Origin: an uncultured Clostridia bacterium
Lineage (GTDB): Bacteria; Bacillota; Clostridia; Oscillospirales; Ruminococcaceae
Assembly: GCA_947510165.1 (NCBI GenBank)
Contig: CANNSB010000003.1
Span: forward strand, 89,762-153,761
DNA: 64,000 bases
Reading direction: 5' to 3'
The translations under genes were made by a program, and so were the position numbers. The notes under the pieces are model-generated. The model was not told the origin of the DNA, made no database searches, and worked only from the letters and a program-made list of their open reading frames with translations. Numbering within the stretch: the stretch's first letter is position 1; every line of letters starts with the position of its first letter. Below, piece by piece: positions 28,672 through 38,461 of this stretch.

Positions 28672-29344
28672 ATTTATATCCTACACCCCATACGGTTTTT
28701 AACGCCCATTTTTTAGAAACTCCTTCTAGTTTTTCTCGTAATCTTTTTATATGCACATCAATTGTTCTAGAATCACCATAATATTCAAAACCCCAAACTT
28801 CATCTAAAAGTTGATCCCTAGTATAAACTCGATTTGGATTTGAGGCTAGATAATAAAGTAATTCTAGCTCTTTGGGAGGCGTTTCTATAATTTTATTATT
28901 TACTTTTAATTCATATTTATTTAAATTTGCAGATAATGATTCATGTAATATTTCTTTGTTTTCTGATTTTGATTCAATAGATGATCTTCTTCTTAAAACA
29001 GCTTTAACACGGGCAGTAACTTCTTTTGTATCAAAAGGTTTTACAATATAATCATCAGCACCTAATTCTAATCCAAGAACTTTGTCAAAAGTTTCTCCCT
29101 TTGCAGTAAGCATAATTATAGGGATATTGGATGTTTTTCTAACTTCTTTGCAAACTTCTAGGCCATCTTTAATAGGCATCATAACATCTAATAATATTAT
29201 ATCAGGATTTATTTCTTTAAATTTTTCTAAAGCTGAATTGCCATCAAAAGCGGTAGTAATATTATATCCTTCATTTTCTAAATATAATTTTAATAGCTCA
29301 CATATATTTTTATCATCGTCAACAATAAGTATTTTGTTTTGCAT
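28655..29344 (-). CDS. OmpR/PhoB-family response regulator
   Basis: This 229-residue protein has a receiver domain with acidic pocket VDDD (residues 8-11), phospho-acceptor Asp53 in LLDVMMP, Thr and Lys in MLTAKGE and IVKPFD, and a winged-helix DNA-binding domain ending VWGVGYKFE. It is first in the operon with the kinase and htrA. TGGAGG lies before the ATG. It probably controls its own operon and envelope genes. Confidence 0.95.
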   Translation of the reverse strand: MQNKILIVDDDKNICELLKLYLENEGYNITTAFDGNSALEKFKEINPDIILLDVMMPIKDGLEVCKEVRKTSNIPIIMLTAKGETFDKVLGLELGADDYIVKPFDTKEVTARVKAVLRRRSSIESKSENKEILHESLSANLNKYELKVNNKIIETPPKELELLYYLASNPNRVYTRDQLLDEVWGFEYYGDSRTIDVHIKRLREKLEGVSKKWALKTVWGVGYKFEVSE

Positions 29345-29445
29345 AATAGACCTCCATATAAATATAATAGTTCTTACATTTACAAAGTATACACTATAGA
29401 TAAATTTATTTGTTGATTTTTTAGTAATAATGTATGAAGGAATTA

Positions 29446-29474
29446 TTGAAATTAAGTATATATTTTTGTATAAT
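29446..29474 (+). promoter_or_regulatory. Promoter of ychF
   Basis: TTGAAA (29446-29451), a 17-base spacer and TATAAT (29469-29474) lie 45 bases before the ychF start. A second TATAAT at 29481-29486 is close by. Confidence 0.6.
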
Positions 29475-29518
29475 TAAATGTATAATAAAATTTTTAAATT
29501 ATATTTAGGAGATATTTT

Positions 29519-30610
29519 ATGAAGCTAGGAATGGTTGGATTACCGAATGTTGGAAAAAGTACATTATTTAATGCACTTACAAATTCAGGTGCAGAAGCTG
29601 CAAATTATCCATTTTGTACTATTGAACCAAATGTAGGAATGGTTAATGTTCCAGATAAAAGAATAGATGCATTAAGTAAAATATATGCACCTGATAAGAT
29701 TACACCGGCTTTTTTAGAATTTGTAGATATTGCTGGATTGGTTAAAGGAGCGTCTAAAGGAGAGGGACTGGGAAATAAATTTTTATCTAATATTAGAGAA
29801 GTGGATGCTATTGTTCATGTTGTTAGGTGTTTTGAAGATATTGATATTATACATGTAGATGGGGATATAGGTGCATCTAGAGATATAGAAGTTATAAATT
29901 TAGAGCTTATATTTTCTGATATAGAGCTAGTTGATAGAAGAATTGAAAAGACAAAAAAACTTACTAAATCAGATAAAAAATATGTAATAGAATTAGAGTT
30001 ATTTGAAAATTTAAAATCGCATCTAGAAGCTGGTTTTCCTGCAAGAAGTTTTGATATAGGCGATAATATAGATATAATGAATAGTATATCTCTTCTATCA
30101 AATAAGCCAATTATATATGCAGCAAATATGTGTGAAGATGATTTTAAAAAAGATATAAAAACAAATAAAGAGTATGAAGCTGTTTGTGTTATTGCAAAAA
30201 AAGAAAATTCATGTGTATTACCGATATGTGCAAAACTAGAGGAAGAGATTTCTTCTATGGACTATGATGATAAGCAGATGTTTTTAGATGAGCTTAAATT
30301 AGAACAATCTGGATTAGATAGAATTATAAGAGAGGGATATTCTGCTCTTGGACTTATATCGTATTTAACTGCAGGAAAACAAGAAGTTAGAGCTTGGACT
30401 ATAGAAAAGGGGACAAAGGCTCCCCAAGCGGCTGGTAAGATACATACAGATTTTGAAAAAGGATTTATAAGGGCAGAGATTGTTTCTTATCTAGATTTTA
30501 TCGAATGTGGTGGTATGGTTGGAGCTAAGGAAAAAGGTCTTGTTCGTTTAGAAGGAAAAGAATATATTGTTAAAGATGGAGATATTATTTTATTTAGATT
30601 TAATGTATAG
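29519..30610 (+). CDS. ychF: Redox-regulated ATPase/GTPase YchF (OLA1)
   Basis: This 363-residue Obg-family P-loop NTPase has GLPNVGKST at residues 7-15, DIAGLVKGASKGEGLGNKF near 66 and a C-terminal TGS domain ending KDGDIILFRFNV. OLA1/YchF prefers ATP and associates with ribosomes; it is nearly universal. It is monocistronic, with its own promoter and a terminator shared with pgi. Confidence 0.96.
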   Translation: MKLGMVGLPNVGKSTLFNALTNSGAEAANYPFCTIEPNVGMVNVPDKRIDALSKIYAPDKITPAFLEFVDIAGLVKGASKGEGLGNKFLSNIREVDAIVHVVRCFEDIDIIHVDGDIGASRDIEVINLELIFSDIELVDRRIEKTKKLTKSDKKYVIELELFENLKSHLEAGFPARSFDIGDNIDIMNSISLLSNKPIIYAANMCEDDFKKDIKTNKEYEAVCVIAKKENSCVLPICAKLEEEISSMDYDDKQMFLDELKLEQSGLDRIIREGYSALGLISYLTAGKQEVRAWTIEKGTKAPQAAGKIHTDFEKGFIRAEIVSYLDFIECGGMVGAKEKGLVRLEGKEYIVKDGDIILFRFNV

Positions 30611-30668
30611 AAATATATATAATAAAAATGCGGTTACTTTTGTAACCGCATTTTTATTATATATATTT
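30611..30668. terminator. Shared bidirectional terminator (27-bp perfect stem)
   Basis: The arms 30611-30637 and 30642-30668 are perfect reverse complements with loop TTTT. The stem begins immediately after the ychF stop codon and includes the pgi stop codon (30657-30659). The GC-rich core is TGCGGTTAC. Confidence 0.9.
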
Positions 30669-31985
30669 TTTTAAATCTTTTAGAAGATTTTCATATCCAG
30701 GTTTTTCTAATAATGCAAACATATTTTTTTTATATTCTTCAACACCAGGCTGATCAAAGGGATTAACTCCTAATATATAGGCTGATATAGCACAAGCTTT
30801 TTCAAAAAAATATATCATATATCCAAATGTTTCTTCATCTATTTTATCTATATCAAAAACAATATTAGGTAGATTACCATTTGTATGAGCAATAGCTGTG
30901 GATATCATAGCTTTTTCATTTATTTCGGAAACTGTTTTACCAGATAAATAATTTAAAGAATCAAAATCATCTTCAATTTTTTTAATAGTTATATCATTAT
31001 TAGGAGATTTTATATTTAATACTGTTTCAAATAATATTTCGTTGCCATCTTGCATAAATTGTCCTAGTGAGTGTAAATCGGTGGAAAAAATAGCACTAGT
31101 TGGATATATACCTTTTTTATCTTTTCCTTCACTCTCTCCAAAAAGCTGTTTAGACCATTCTAAAAACATTGATAATTTTTGTTGATACGAGACAAAAATT
31201 TCTACATTTCTTCCTTTATTATAAAGTATATTTCTTATCGCAGCATATTTATAGCAATCGTTATTTAAATTATCTGTATTAGAATTTTTCAGAGCATCCT
31301 GTGCACCCTTCATAATTTTATGTATATCTATGCCAGCAACAGCGATAGGTAAAAGGCCAACAGCTGTTAGAAATGAAAATCTTCCTCCAATATTATCTGG
31401 AATAATAAATGTTTCATATTTTTCTATATCAGCAAGATTTTTTAGAGTTCCTTTTGATTTATCAGTTGTACAAAAGATTCGTTTGTTAGAATCTTTACCA
31501 TATTTATTATCCATGATTTCTCTAAATATTCTAAAAGCAACAGCAGGTTCTGTTGTTGTTCCTGATTTTGATATAACATTTATGCATAAATCTTTTCCTT
31601 TACACATTTCAATAATATCAGAAATATAATCAGAAGATATATTGTTTCCTACAAAAAAAATATCAGGTGTACTTTTTTTTAATTGGTTATAAAAATTTGA
31701 TTTTAAAGCTTCTATGCAAGCTCTAGGTCCTGTGTATGAGCCTCCAATACCGATAACTATAAGGATATCACACATATTCTTAATTTTTTCTGCAGCTAAA
31801 GAAATTCTTTCAAATTCAGTTTTATTATAATTATTAGGAAGATTTAGCCATCCTGTGAAATCATTTTTGATATCTGGTTTTGTGTGTAATAATTTATCTG
31901 CTTTTTTAATTAAAAGTTCCATACTTTTTAACTCATCAGAAGATATGAATTTTTCTAAATATTTTGTATTTAATTTAAATGACAT
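30657..31985 (-). CDS. pgi: Glucose-6-phosphate isomerase
   Basis: This 442-residue enzyme interconverts glucose-6-phosphate and fructose-6-phosphate. The SIS-fold motifs IGIGGSYTGPRACIEAL and NVISKSGTTTEPAVAFR are clear, and the length fits the shorter Gram-positive form. Its ATG shares one base with the stop codon of the upstream thioesterase gene, so translation is coupled. Confidence 0.96.
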   Translation of the reverse strand: MSFKLNTKYLEKFISSDELKSMELLIKKADKLLHTKPDIKNDFTGWLNLPNNYNKTEFERISLAAEKIKNMCDILIVIGIGGSYTGPRACIEALKSNFYNQLKKSTPDIFFVGNNISSDYISDIIEMCKGKDLCINVISKSGTTTEPAVAFRIFREIMDNKYGKDSNKRIFCTTDKSKGTLKNLADIEKYETFIIPDNIGGRFSFLTAVGLLPIAVAGIDIHKIMKGAQDALKNSNTDNLNNDCYKYAAIRNILYNKGRNVEIFVSYQQKLSMFLEWSKQLFGESEGKDKKGIYPTSAIFSTDLHSLGQFMQDGNEILFETVLNIKSPNNDITIKKIEDDFDSLNYLSGKTVSEINEKAMISTAIAHTNGNLPNIVFDIDKIDEETFGYMIYFFEKACAISAYILGVNPFDQPGVEEYKKNMFALLEKPGYENLLKDLKKYI

Positions 31986-32371
31986 TATTCAACTTCCTTA
32001 TTTTTATATTTATTTTCAAATTTTTTTGCATTTAGTATGCATCTTGTATGTTTAGCATATCCGATTTTTTGATATTCATCAAAAGCTTCTATATCAAAAG
32101 AAATATTATTTTTATCTATGCTGGAAATGGTTGAAATAATTTTTATTTTGCTATTAATTGGAGTTGGAGATATATGATGTGCACTAATATATATTCCTAC
32201 CGAAGTTTTATCTATATTAAGTTGATTTAAAATGCAATTTAATGAAGCATTTTCCATATATGCGATCATTGATGGAGTTGATAATACAGGTTGATTTCCA
32301 CTTTTAATATTTGTAGCAAGATGTTCTTTTTCCACTATACAATACAAAGTGTAAGAATCGCCCAATTTCAT
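31985..32371 (-). CDS. Hotdog-fold thioesterase, FlK-like
   Basis: This encodes 128 residues from the ATG at 32371. A full anti-SD match AGGAGGTGAT (32383-32392) lies upstream; an in-frame GTG at 32386 overlaps it and is unlikely. The pattern HLATNIKSGNQPVLSTPSMI followed by MENASL and a mid-chain HISPTP resembles fluoroacetyl-CoA thioesterase-like hotdog proteins. These hydrolyse small acyl-CoAs; the substrate here is unknown. It lies between a helicase gene and pgi on the same strand. Confidence 0.75.
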   Translation of the reverse strand: MKLGDSYTLYCIVEKEHLATNIKSGNQPVLSTPSMIAYMENASLNCILNQLNIDKTSVGIYISAHHISPTPINSKIKIISTISSIDKNNISFDIEAFDEYQKIGYAKHTRCILNAKKFENKYKNKEVE

Positions 32372-32394
32372 ACTAATATAAATCACCTCCTAAT

Positions 32395-34488
32395 TTATTT
32401 ATCAATATGTATTAAATTGTTTTGAAGGCTATATTGTAATGATAATATTTTTATTCCTACGAATTCAAATTTTATGGTTATATTATCATATTCTTTTAAA
32501 GTTATAAATCCTTCTCCATAAATTTTATGATAAACCTTTTTACCTATTATATCATCATTATATAAATCATTGGAAATATTTTTATTATTTATAATAATAT
32601 TTTCATTTTTTTTATTTAACATTATATCTATAAATCTAGAAGGCTTAATTTTTTGATAGTTTATATAGTTTGAGTGAAAGATAGTTAATTTAAATTTTGC
32701 TCTAGTTATTCCAACATAAAAAAGCCTAACTTCTTCTTCATAATAGTCTATATTTCCGCAAGATTTTTCTTCTAAAGAATTCTGTGAAGGAAATTGTCCA
32801 TCTATCATATCCAAAATAATTACATGATCAAATTCCAAACCTTTACTAGAATGTATAGTCATAAGTTGTATAGTTTTATTTTCTGGATAATTATTTATAT
32901 TTATATGATTTTTGATCTGTTCCATGCGATCTAAAAAATCATAAATAGATTTATAATTAGATGCAATAGTTTTTAATATAGATATTTTAGTCATAATATT
33001 TTCTGCACTATATCCATTTTTAATCTTTTTTTCTAAAAAAAGTTTATAGCTGAGGGTTGATTCTATAAAATTTATTCCATCAAAGGGAGATTTTAATTTT
33101 AATTTTGGAAGATTCATTTTAAAAATTTCAACTTTTTTTAAAATATAAGGTTTAATACCTTTTAACGATAATATTTTATCAAATATAGATAAATCAGATA
33201 GATCTGAAGTTGCTTTTATCATTATATCATTACTTATGTACATTTTATATTGAATTTGTTTAAATGCTTCTATATTATTCAAATCTATAGAAAGTCTAAA
33301 GAAACTTAAAATATCCTTAACTATAAAGCTTTTAAAAAAACTTATATTTATCTGTTTGCTATAATATTCAATATTATTGTGAAAAAATAAATCAATTAAA
33401 GGAATAGCGCTTTCGTTATGTTTGTATAAAATTCCAATAATTTGATTTTTGTTTTGTTGAACAATTTTTAAAATATTTTTATATTGTTCAGAAAAATCTT
33501 TTATATCTATTATATTTATAGAATTTTTTTGTTTATTTGAAGTTGTTATATTTTTTTTAAATCGTTTTTGATTTGTTTTAATGATATTATTTGCAGAAGA
33601 AATAATATCAAGATTTGATCTAAAATTTTCTTCCATCTTCTTGACTATACCATTTGGATAATTTTTTTGAAAGTTTATCATAAATTCAGGAGATGTTCCT
33701 CTAAATGAATAGATAGTTTGATCTTCATCGCCAACCATAAATAAGCTTAATTCATTTTTAATAATTTTAATAATATTATGCTGTGATATAGATGTGTCCT
33801 GTGATTCATCTATATTTATATACCTATACTTATTTTTTATATAATTACAGATATCTTTATATTTATATAATATTGTATATGCGTGATTTATCATATCATC
33901 AAAATCAATATATTTATTATTTTTTTTATATTCCTTATATTTATAAAAAATTTCTTTAAATGATTTTATTTCTGTAGAATATGATTCTAATTGAGTTGTA
34001 GATAACAAAGAATTGTTTACAAATGATATATCTGATATTAATTTATCATATTCATCTTCAGGAATAATTTTATTGTTTACGCTTAAAAATATTTGGCTTA
34101 AAACATTTTTTTTTTCATATCCTATAAGATCTATATTAGAAGGAATTGGGTTTTTAGTTAGTGAACTATATATTTTTAATATGTTATAACAAAAACTATG
34201 AATAGTGGAAAAGTGAGGGATATTAGAATTTATGTCATAAAATAAAGATATGTATCTTTTTTTCATATCATTTGCAGCTTCTTTACTAAAGGTTAGTGTT
34301 AGTATATTTTTATAATTAATATTATGATTTATAATTAAATTAGCTATTCTAGAAACAAGAACAGTAGTTTTTCCAGAACCAGGAACAGCAAGTAACAGCA
34401 TGTCTGCATCTGTAGAATGTATAGCATCTATTTGTTGCTTATTTAAATTGATATTTTTATTAGTTTTTAAGAAGTCTGGTATATTCAT
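32395..34488 (-). CDS. UvrD/PcrA-like superfamily 1 helicase
   Basis: This 697-residue 3'-5' DNA helicase has Walker A VPGSGKTT at residues 35-42, motif Ia TFSKEAANDMK, motif II NIDESQDT, motif III GDEDQTIYSFRG, motif IV ENFRSN, motif V TIHSSKGLEFDHVII and motif VI VGITRAK. It is somewhat shorter than PcrA (about 740) and diverges in the 2B region. A separate PcrA may exist elsewhere, which would make this an accessory helicase. It overlaps the nhaC stop by four bases (ATGA), so it is translationally coupled to an antiporter gene. Confidence 0.88.
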   Translation of the reverse strand: MNIPDFLKTNKNINLNKQQIDAIHSTDADMLLLAVPGSGKTTVLVSRIANLIINHNINYKNILTLTFSKEAANDMKKRYISLFYDINSNIPHFSTIHSFCYNILKIYSSLTKNPIPSNIDLIGYEKKNVLSQIFLSVNNKIIPEDEYDKLISDISFVNNSLLSTTQLESYSTEIKSFKEIFYKYKEYKKNNKYIDFDDMINHAYTILYKYKDICNYIKNKYRYINIDESQDTSISQHNIIKIIKNELSLFMVGDEDQTIYSFRGTSPEFMINFQKNYPNGIVKKMEENFRSNLDIISSANNIIKTNQKRFKKNITTSNKQKNSINIIDIKDFSEQYKNILKIVQQNKNQIIGILYKHNESAIPLIDLFFHNNIEYYSKQINISFFKSFIVKDILSFFRLSIDLNNIEAFKQIQYKMYISNDIMIKATSDLSDLSIFDKILSLKGIKPYILKKVEIFKMNLPKLKLKSPFDGINFIESTLSYKLFLEKKIKNGYSAENIMTKISILKTIASNYKSIYDFLDRMEQIKNHININNYPENKTIQLMTIHSSKGLEFDHVIILDMIDGQFPSQNSLEEKSCGNIDYYEEEVRLFYVGITRAKFKLTIFHSNYINYQKIKPSRFIDIMLNKKNENIIINNKNISNDLYNDDIIGKKVYHKIYGEGFITLKEYDNITIKFEFVGIKILSLQYSLQNNLIHIDK

Positions 34489-36056
34489 ATTTTTTCTTTT
34501 TTATTATTTTTTTGGTATATTTTTATTATAAATATAGATAGTATAAAAATTATAAGTGTAGATAAAAAAGATAAAATCAAGTTATTCGTAATACCTACTA
34601 TTAGATATCCTATAAAACAACATCCTCCAACTAATATTGCATATGGCATCTGTGTAGAAACATGGGAAATATGTTCACATTGTGCTCCAGCAGATGCTAG
34701 TATAGTAGTATCAGAAATAGGAGAACAGTGATCACCTAAAACAGCTCCACCAAGAGTTGCAGCTAAGATTGGTATAAGAAGTTCATGTTGATTAACAGAT
34801 GATATTTCTACAACTATAGGAATTAATATAGCAAATGTACCCCATGATGTTCCCATAGAAAATGATAGTATCCCCGAAATTAAAAAGATTATAGCAGGAA
34901 GAATAGCGACAGAGATATTGCTATTTTGTATTAGACCTCCAACAAATTCTCCTGTTTTTAAAAAATCTCTAGATATCCCACCCATTGTCCATGCAAGTAT
35001 TAGTATTAAAAATGATGGAACCATGGTTTTAACACCAGAGTTTATTGATGCCATAAAATTTTTATAAGATATAAGTTTTCTTGGTACAAAAAGAAAAAAA
35101 GAAATAACCAATGATAAAAATGCGCCTATAACAAGAGATAGATTCACATCTGTATTTCCTAATGCCTGTGTTATAGATATATTACTTGAAAAGAAATCTC
35201 CAAATAATAGCATAAAATATATTGTTATTATTATTAAAGATCCGATAGGAATAAATAGATCTATAACATGTGATTTGACGTTATTATTATCTGTGTTTTT
35301 CATAGAATCTTCTTGAACAATCATATCTGTTACACCATTTTTAATAGTATCTTCTTCTACTTTTTTCATAGGCCCAAAATTGAAATTGGATGAAGAAATA
35401 TATATAACCATTATAATAGTTATTATTGCGTAGAAATTATATGGGATAGTTTTTAAAAATACAAATATTCCATTTTCAATACCGCTATCTGTAATTGTCG
35501 AACCTATTGCAGCCGCCCAGCTAGAAATAGGAACAATAATACAAATGGGACCAGCCATAGAGTCTATAATATATGCAAGTTTAGATCTAGATATATTGTA
35601 TTTGTCAGTTACAGGTCGCATAACAGCACCGACTGCTAGGCAATTAAAATAGTCATCAATAAACATTGTTCCGCCAAGAGCAGTTGTAGCAAGAGCGGCT
35701 CCTTTTCTAGACTTTATTTTTTTAGAAGCCCAATCTCCATAGGCTTTTGATCCACCAGCATTAGTTATAACCATCACTAATGCGCCAAGAAGAGCAAGAA
35801 ATATTAATATATATGCATTACTATTACTAATTTGAGCACCTGAGGTTGATATAGATGCTTGTCCAAATATCTTTTCTGACATTGTCTCAAAAAGAAGAGT
35901 TATAGCAGAAATAAAATCTCCACCTGTGTATATCAATGTTCCAGATAGTATGCCTATAACTAAAGAGGCAATAACTTCTTTGGTTATAAGAGCCATTGCA
36001 ATAGTTAATATTGGTGGGATTATAGAGAGCCATCCGATTGTACTTGTCATATCCAT
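34485..36056 (-). CDS. nhaC: NhaC-family Na+/H+ antiporter
   Basis: This encodes 523 residues from the ATG at 36056, because GGAGG (36064-36068) lies seven bases upstream and overlaps the earlier in-frame ATG. It has about eleven to thirteen hydrophobic segments. Conserved stretches include GGTMFIDDYFNCLAVG near 130 and LGDHCSPISDTTILAS near 440, typical of the NhaC/ArsB-like IT superfamily. It probably exchanges Na+ or a carboxylate for H+. Malate/lactate antiporters of the same family are the alternative. Confidence 0.88.
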   Translation of the reverse strand: MDMTSTIGWLSIIPPILTIAMALITKEVIASLVIGILSGTLIYTGGDFISAITLLFETMSEKIFGQASISTSGAQISNSNAYILIFLALLGALVMVITNAGGSKAYGDWASKKIKSRKGAALATTALGGTMFIDDYFNCLAVGAVMRPVTDKYNISRSKLAYIIDSMAGPICIIVPISSWAAAIGSTITDSGIENGIFVFLKTIPYNFYAIITIIMVIYISSSNFNFGPMKKVEEDTIKNGVTDMIVQEDSMKNTDNNNVKSHVIDLFIPIGSLIIITIYFMLLFGDFFSSNISITQALGNTDVNLSLVIGAFLSLVISFFLFVPRKLISYKNFMASINSGVKTMVPSFLILILAWTMGGISRDFLKTGEFVGGLIQNSNISVAILPAIIFLISGILSFSMGTSWGTFAILIPIVVEISSVNQHELLIPILAATLGGAVLGDHCSPISDTTILASAGAQCEHISHVSTQMPYAILVGGCCFIGYLIVGITNNLILSFLSTLIIFILSIFIIKIYQKNNKKEKI

Positions 36057-36186
36057 ATAGGTTTCCTCCATTTATAATTTTTTTAAATAATTATAACATA
36101 ATAATTATTATTTATCATTATGTTATATAGAAAAACATCGAAAAATTAGAAATAAAGTCATATATTGTTAAAACTATTTAAAATAT

Positions 36187-36217
36187 ATGATATAATTAAT
36201 AAAACTAATTATATCAT
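36187..36217 (+). promoter_or_regulatory. Extended -10 of prmA within an inverted repeat
   Basis: TGATATAAT at 36188-36196 is an extended -10 box. It lies inside an inverted repeat with 12-bp arms (36187-36198 and 36206-36217) and a seven-base spacer, just upstream of the prmA ribosome binding site. The arrangement is that of an operator over the promoter. A leader hairpin is the alternative. Confidence 0.45.
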
Positions 36218-36232
36218 TTTGGAGGAATTTTT

Positions 36233-37159
36233 TTGAACAAATGGTTAGATATATCTATAGAAATTAAAAAAAAAGATTTAGATAAGGCATGTGATATTTC
36301 ACATATGGCTATCCCTTATGGGTTTCAAGTTGAAGATTATTCGGATTTAGAAGAGGTTGTTTTAGAGATGACAAAGATGAATTTAATAGACACAGAGTTG
36401 AAGATGATGGATAAAACAATCTGCTTTATTCATATATATATATTAGAAAGTCAAAATCCTTTAGAAGAAATATCATTTTTAAAAGAAAGATTTTTAAATG
36501 AAGGTATAGAAAATAGTATAAAAATTTCTAATATTTGTGAACAGGATTGGGAAAATGAATGGAAAAAGTTTTATTATCCAATAGAAATTGGAAAAAACAT
36601 TGTAATATGCCCTAGTTGGGAATCATATCAAAATAAAAATAATAAAATTATAGTAACTCTTGATCCAGGTATGGCATTTGGAACAGGAGGGCATGAAACA
36701 ACTAGATTATGTATAGAAGCTTTTGAAGGTTATATACAAAGAGATAAAACTAGATTTTTAGATATAGGAACAGGGAGCGGAATTTTAGCGATAACTTCTA
36801 AAAAATTAGGTGCAAAAGATGTTTTTGGAGTTGATATAGATCAAAATTCTATTAAGGTTTCAAAAGAAAATGCTAATATAAATAATATAGATGATATTAA
36901 ATTTATTAAAGGGAATTTAATAGATAATATCAATAGTTTATTTGATGTTATCTGTGCAAATATAGTTGCGGATATAATTATCGATATTATTCCAAATTTA
37001 TATGAAATTTTATCTGAAAATGGACTATTTATTTGTTCTGGAATAATAGAAAATAGAAAAGATGATGTTGTTCAATTTTTAAAATTGAATGGATTTATCC
37101 CAATATCTTTTTTAGAAGAAAAAGGTTGGGTTTGTATTACATCTCAAAAAAAAATTTAA
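36233..37159 (+). CDS. prmA: Ribosomal protein L11 methyltransferase
   Basis: This 308-residue SAM-dependent methyltransferase trimethylates L11. The middle region has FGTGGHETTRLCIEA, motif I FLDIGTGSGILAI and the NPPF-like segment DVICANIVADII. The TTG start follows GGAGGA closely. The next gene begins 12 bases after its stop, so they form an operon. Confidence 0.94.
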   Translation: MNKWLDISIEIKKKDLDKACDISHMAIPYGFQVEDYSDLEEVVLEMTKMNLIDTELKMMDKTICFIHIYILESQNPLEEISFLKERFLNEGIENSIKISNICEQDWENEWKKFYYPIEIGKNIVICPSWESYQNKNNKIIVTLDPGMAFGTGGHETTRLCIEAFEGYIQRDKTRFLDIGTGSGILAITSKKLGAKDVFGVDIDQNSIKVSKENANINNIDDIKFIKGNLIDNINSLFDVICANIVADIIIDIIPNLYEILSENGLFICSGIIENRKDDVVQFLKLNGFIPISFLEEKGWVCITSQKKI

Positions 37160-37171
37160 AGGAGAATTAAT

Positions 37172-38323
37172 TTGATTATAATAAACGCAAAAATATATAC
37201 TATGATAGATAAAATAATAGATAATGGATATATACATATAAAAGATGGGAAAATATTTGATATTGGAGAGATGGAAAATATTAAAATAATCGATGATGAA
37301 ATTTTGGATATTAATCATAGGTTAATTTTTCCAGGGTTTATAGACCCCCATTGTCATCTTGGGATGTGGGAAGATGCTTTAGGTTTTGAGGGTGCGGATG
37401 GAAATGAAGATACAGATCCTATTACACCAAATATATACGCTATAGATGCTATTAATCCTATGGATAGATGTTTTAAAGAAGCTTTAGAATCGGGTGTTAC
37501 AACTGTTGTTACTGGACCAGGAAGTTGCAATCCAATTGCAGGGAATTGGATTGCAATAAAAACTTATGGTGATAGAATTGATGATATGATTGTTAAAAAT
37601 CCTGTAGGCATGAAATTTGCGTTAGGGGAAAATCCAAAAACAGTTTATAATAATAAAAGTTTAGCTCCAGTTACAAGAATGGGAACAGCTTCGCTTATTA
37701 AAGAACAATTAGAAAAAACATTAAGGTATATGAAGGAAATAGAAGCTTCAGTTAATGATACAGATACTGATCTTCCAGACTATGATGCTAAATGTGAAAG
37801 TTTGATTCCTGTTTTAAAAGGTGATTTAAAAGCATTTATACATGCGCATAGAGCAGATGATATTTTCACGGCTATAAGACTTTGTAAACGTTATAATATA
37901 GATTATGTTATAGTCCACGGAACAGAATCACATCTAATTGCTAAATATCTTAAAAAAGATAATGTTAAGGTTATAACAGGTCCTTTTTTATGTGATAGAT
38001 CTAAGCCAGAGCTTAAAAATTTAACTCCATCTTGTCCTAGTGTTTTGTCATCATTTGGAGTAGAATTTGCTATATGTACAGATCACCCAGTTATACCTAT
38101 TCAATATCTTAATATAGCGGCTGGTATTGCAAAAAGAGAAGGGTTGTCAGAGATAGAAGCGTTAAAATCTATTACTATTAGTGCTGCTAAAATTTGTGGA
38201 ATAGATGACAGGGTTGGATCTATTCAAGTTGGAAAAGATGCCGATTTTGTTATCTTTGATAAGACACCTTTGTCTATAGAAAGTAAGCCATATATGGTTA
38301 TAATTTTAGGTAATATTGTCTAG
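37172..38323 (+). CDS. Metal-dependent amidohydrolase
   Basis: This 383-residue protein has the amidohydrolase barrel: metal motif DPHCHLGMWED near residue 59, a further His in AFIHAHRADD and in VIVHGTESH, the catalytic Asp in CTDHPVIP, and the closing VGKDADFVIFD. Related clostridial enzymes are annotated as imidazolonepropionase-like or dipeptidase-like. The substrate is not evident, and neither neighbour suggests a pathway. The TTG start follows AAAGGAG. Confidence 0.85.
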   Translation: MIIINAKIYTMIDKIIDNGYIHIKDGKIFDIGEMENIKIIDDEILDINHRLIFPGFIDPHCHLGMWEDALGFEGADGNEDTDPITPNIYAIDAINPMDRCFKEALESGVTTVVTGPGSCNPIAGNWIAIKTYGDRIDDMIVKNPVGMKFALGENPKTVYNNKSLAPVTRMGTASLIKEQLEKTLRYMKEIEASVNDTDTDLPDYDAKCESLIPVLKGDLKAFIHAHRADDIFTAIRLCKRYNIDYVIVHGTESHLIAKYLKKDNVKVITGPFLCDRSKPELKNLTPSCPSVLSSFGVEFAICTDHPVIPIQYLNIAAGIAKREGLSEIEALKSITISAAKICGIDDRVGSIQVGKDADFVIFDKTPLSIESKPYMVIILGNIV

Positions 38324-38381
38324 TAATTAATTTAAACCATAATTTTTAATATCATATTAGGTATCCTTATACGATTATTTA

Positions 38382-38410
38382 TTGTATAAATCCTTTCAAT
38401 GTGATATAAT
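38382..38410 (+). promoter_or_regulatory. Promoter of hpf
   Basis: TTGTAT (38382-38387), a 17-base spacer and TATAAT (38405-38410) with an upstream TG form a strong promoter 51 bases before the hpf start. Confidence 0.7.
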
Positions 38411-38461
38411 AGATAAAATTAAGATTCTATTTAATAATATTATTAATGGAGGGTTTAAAAG

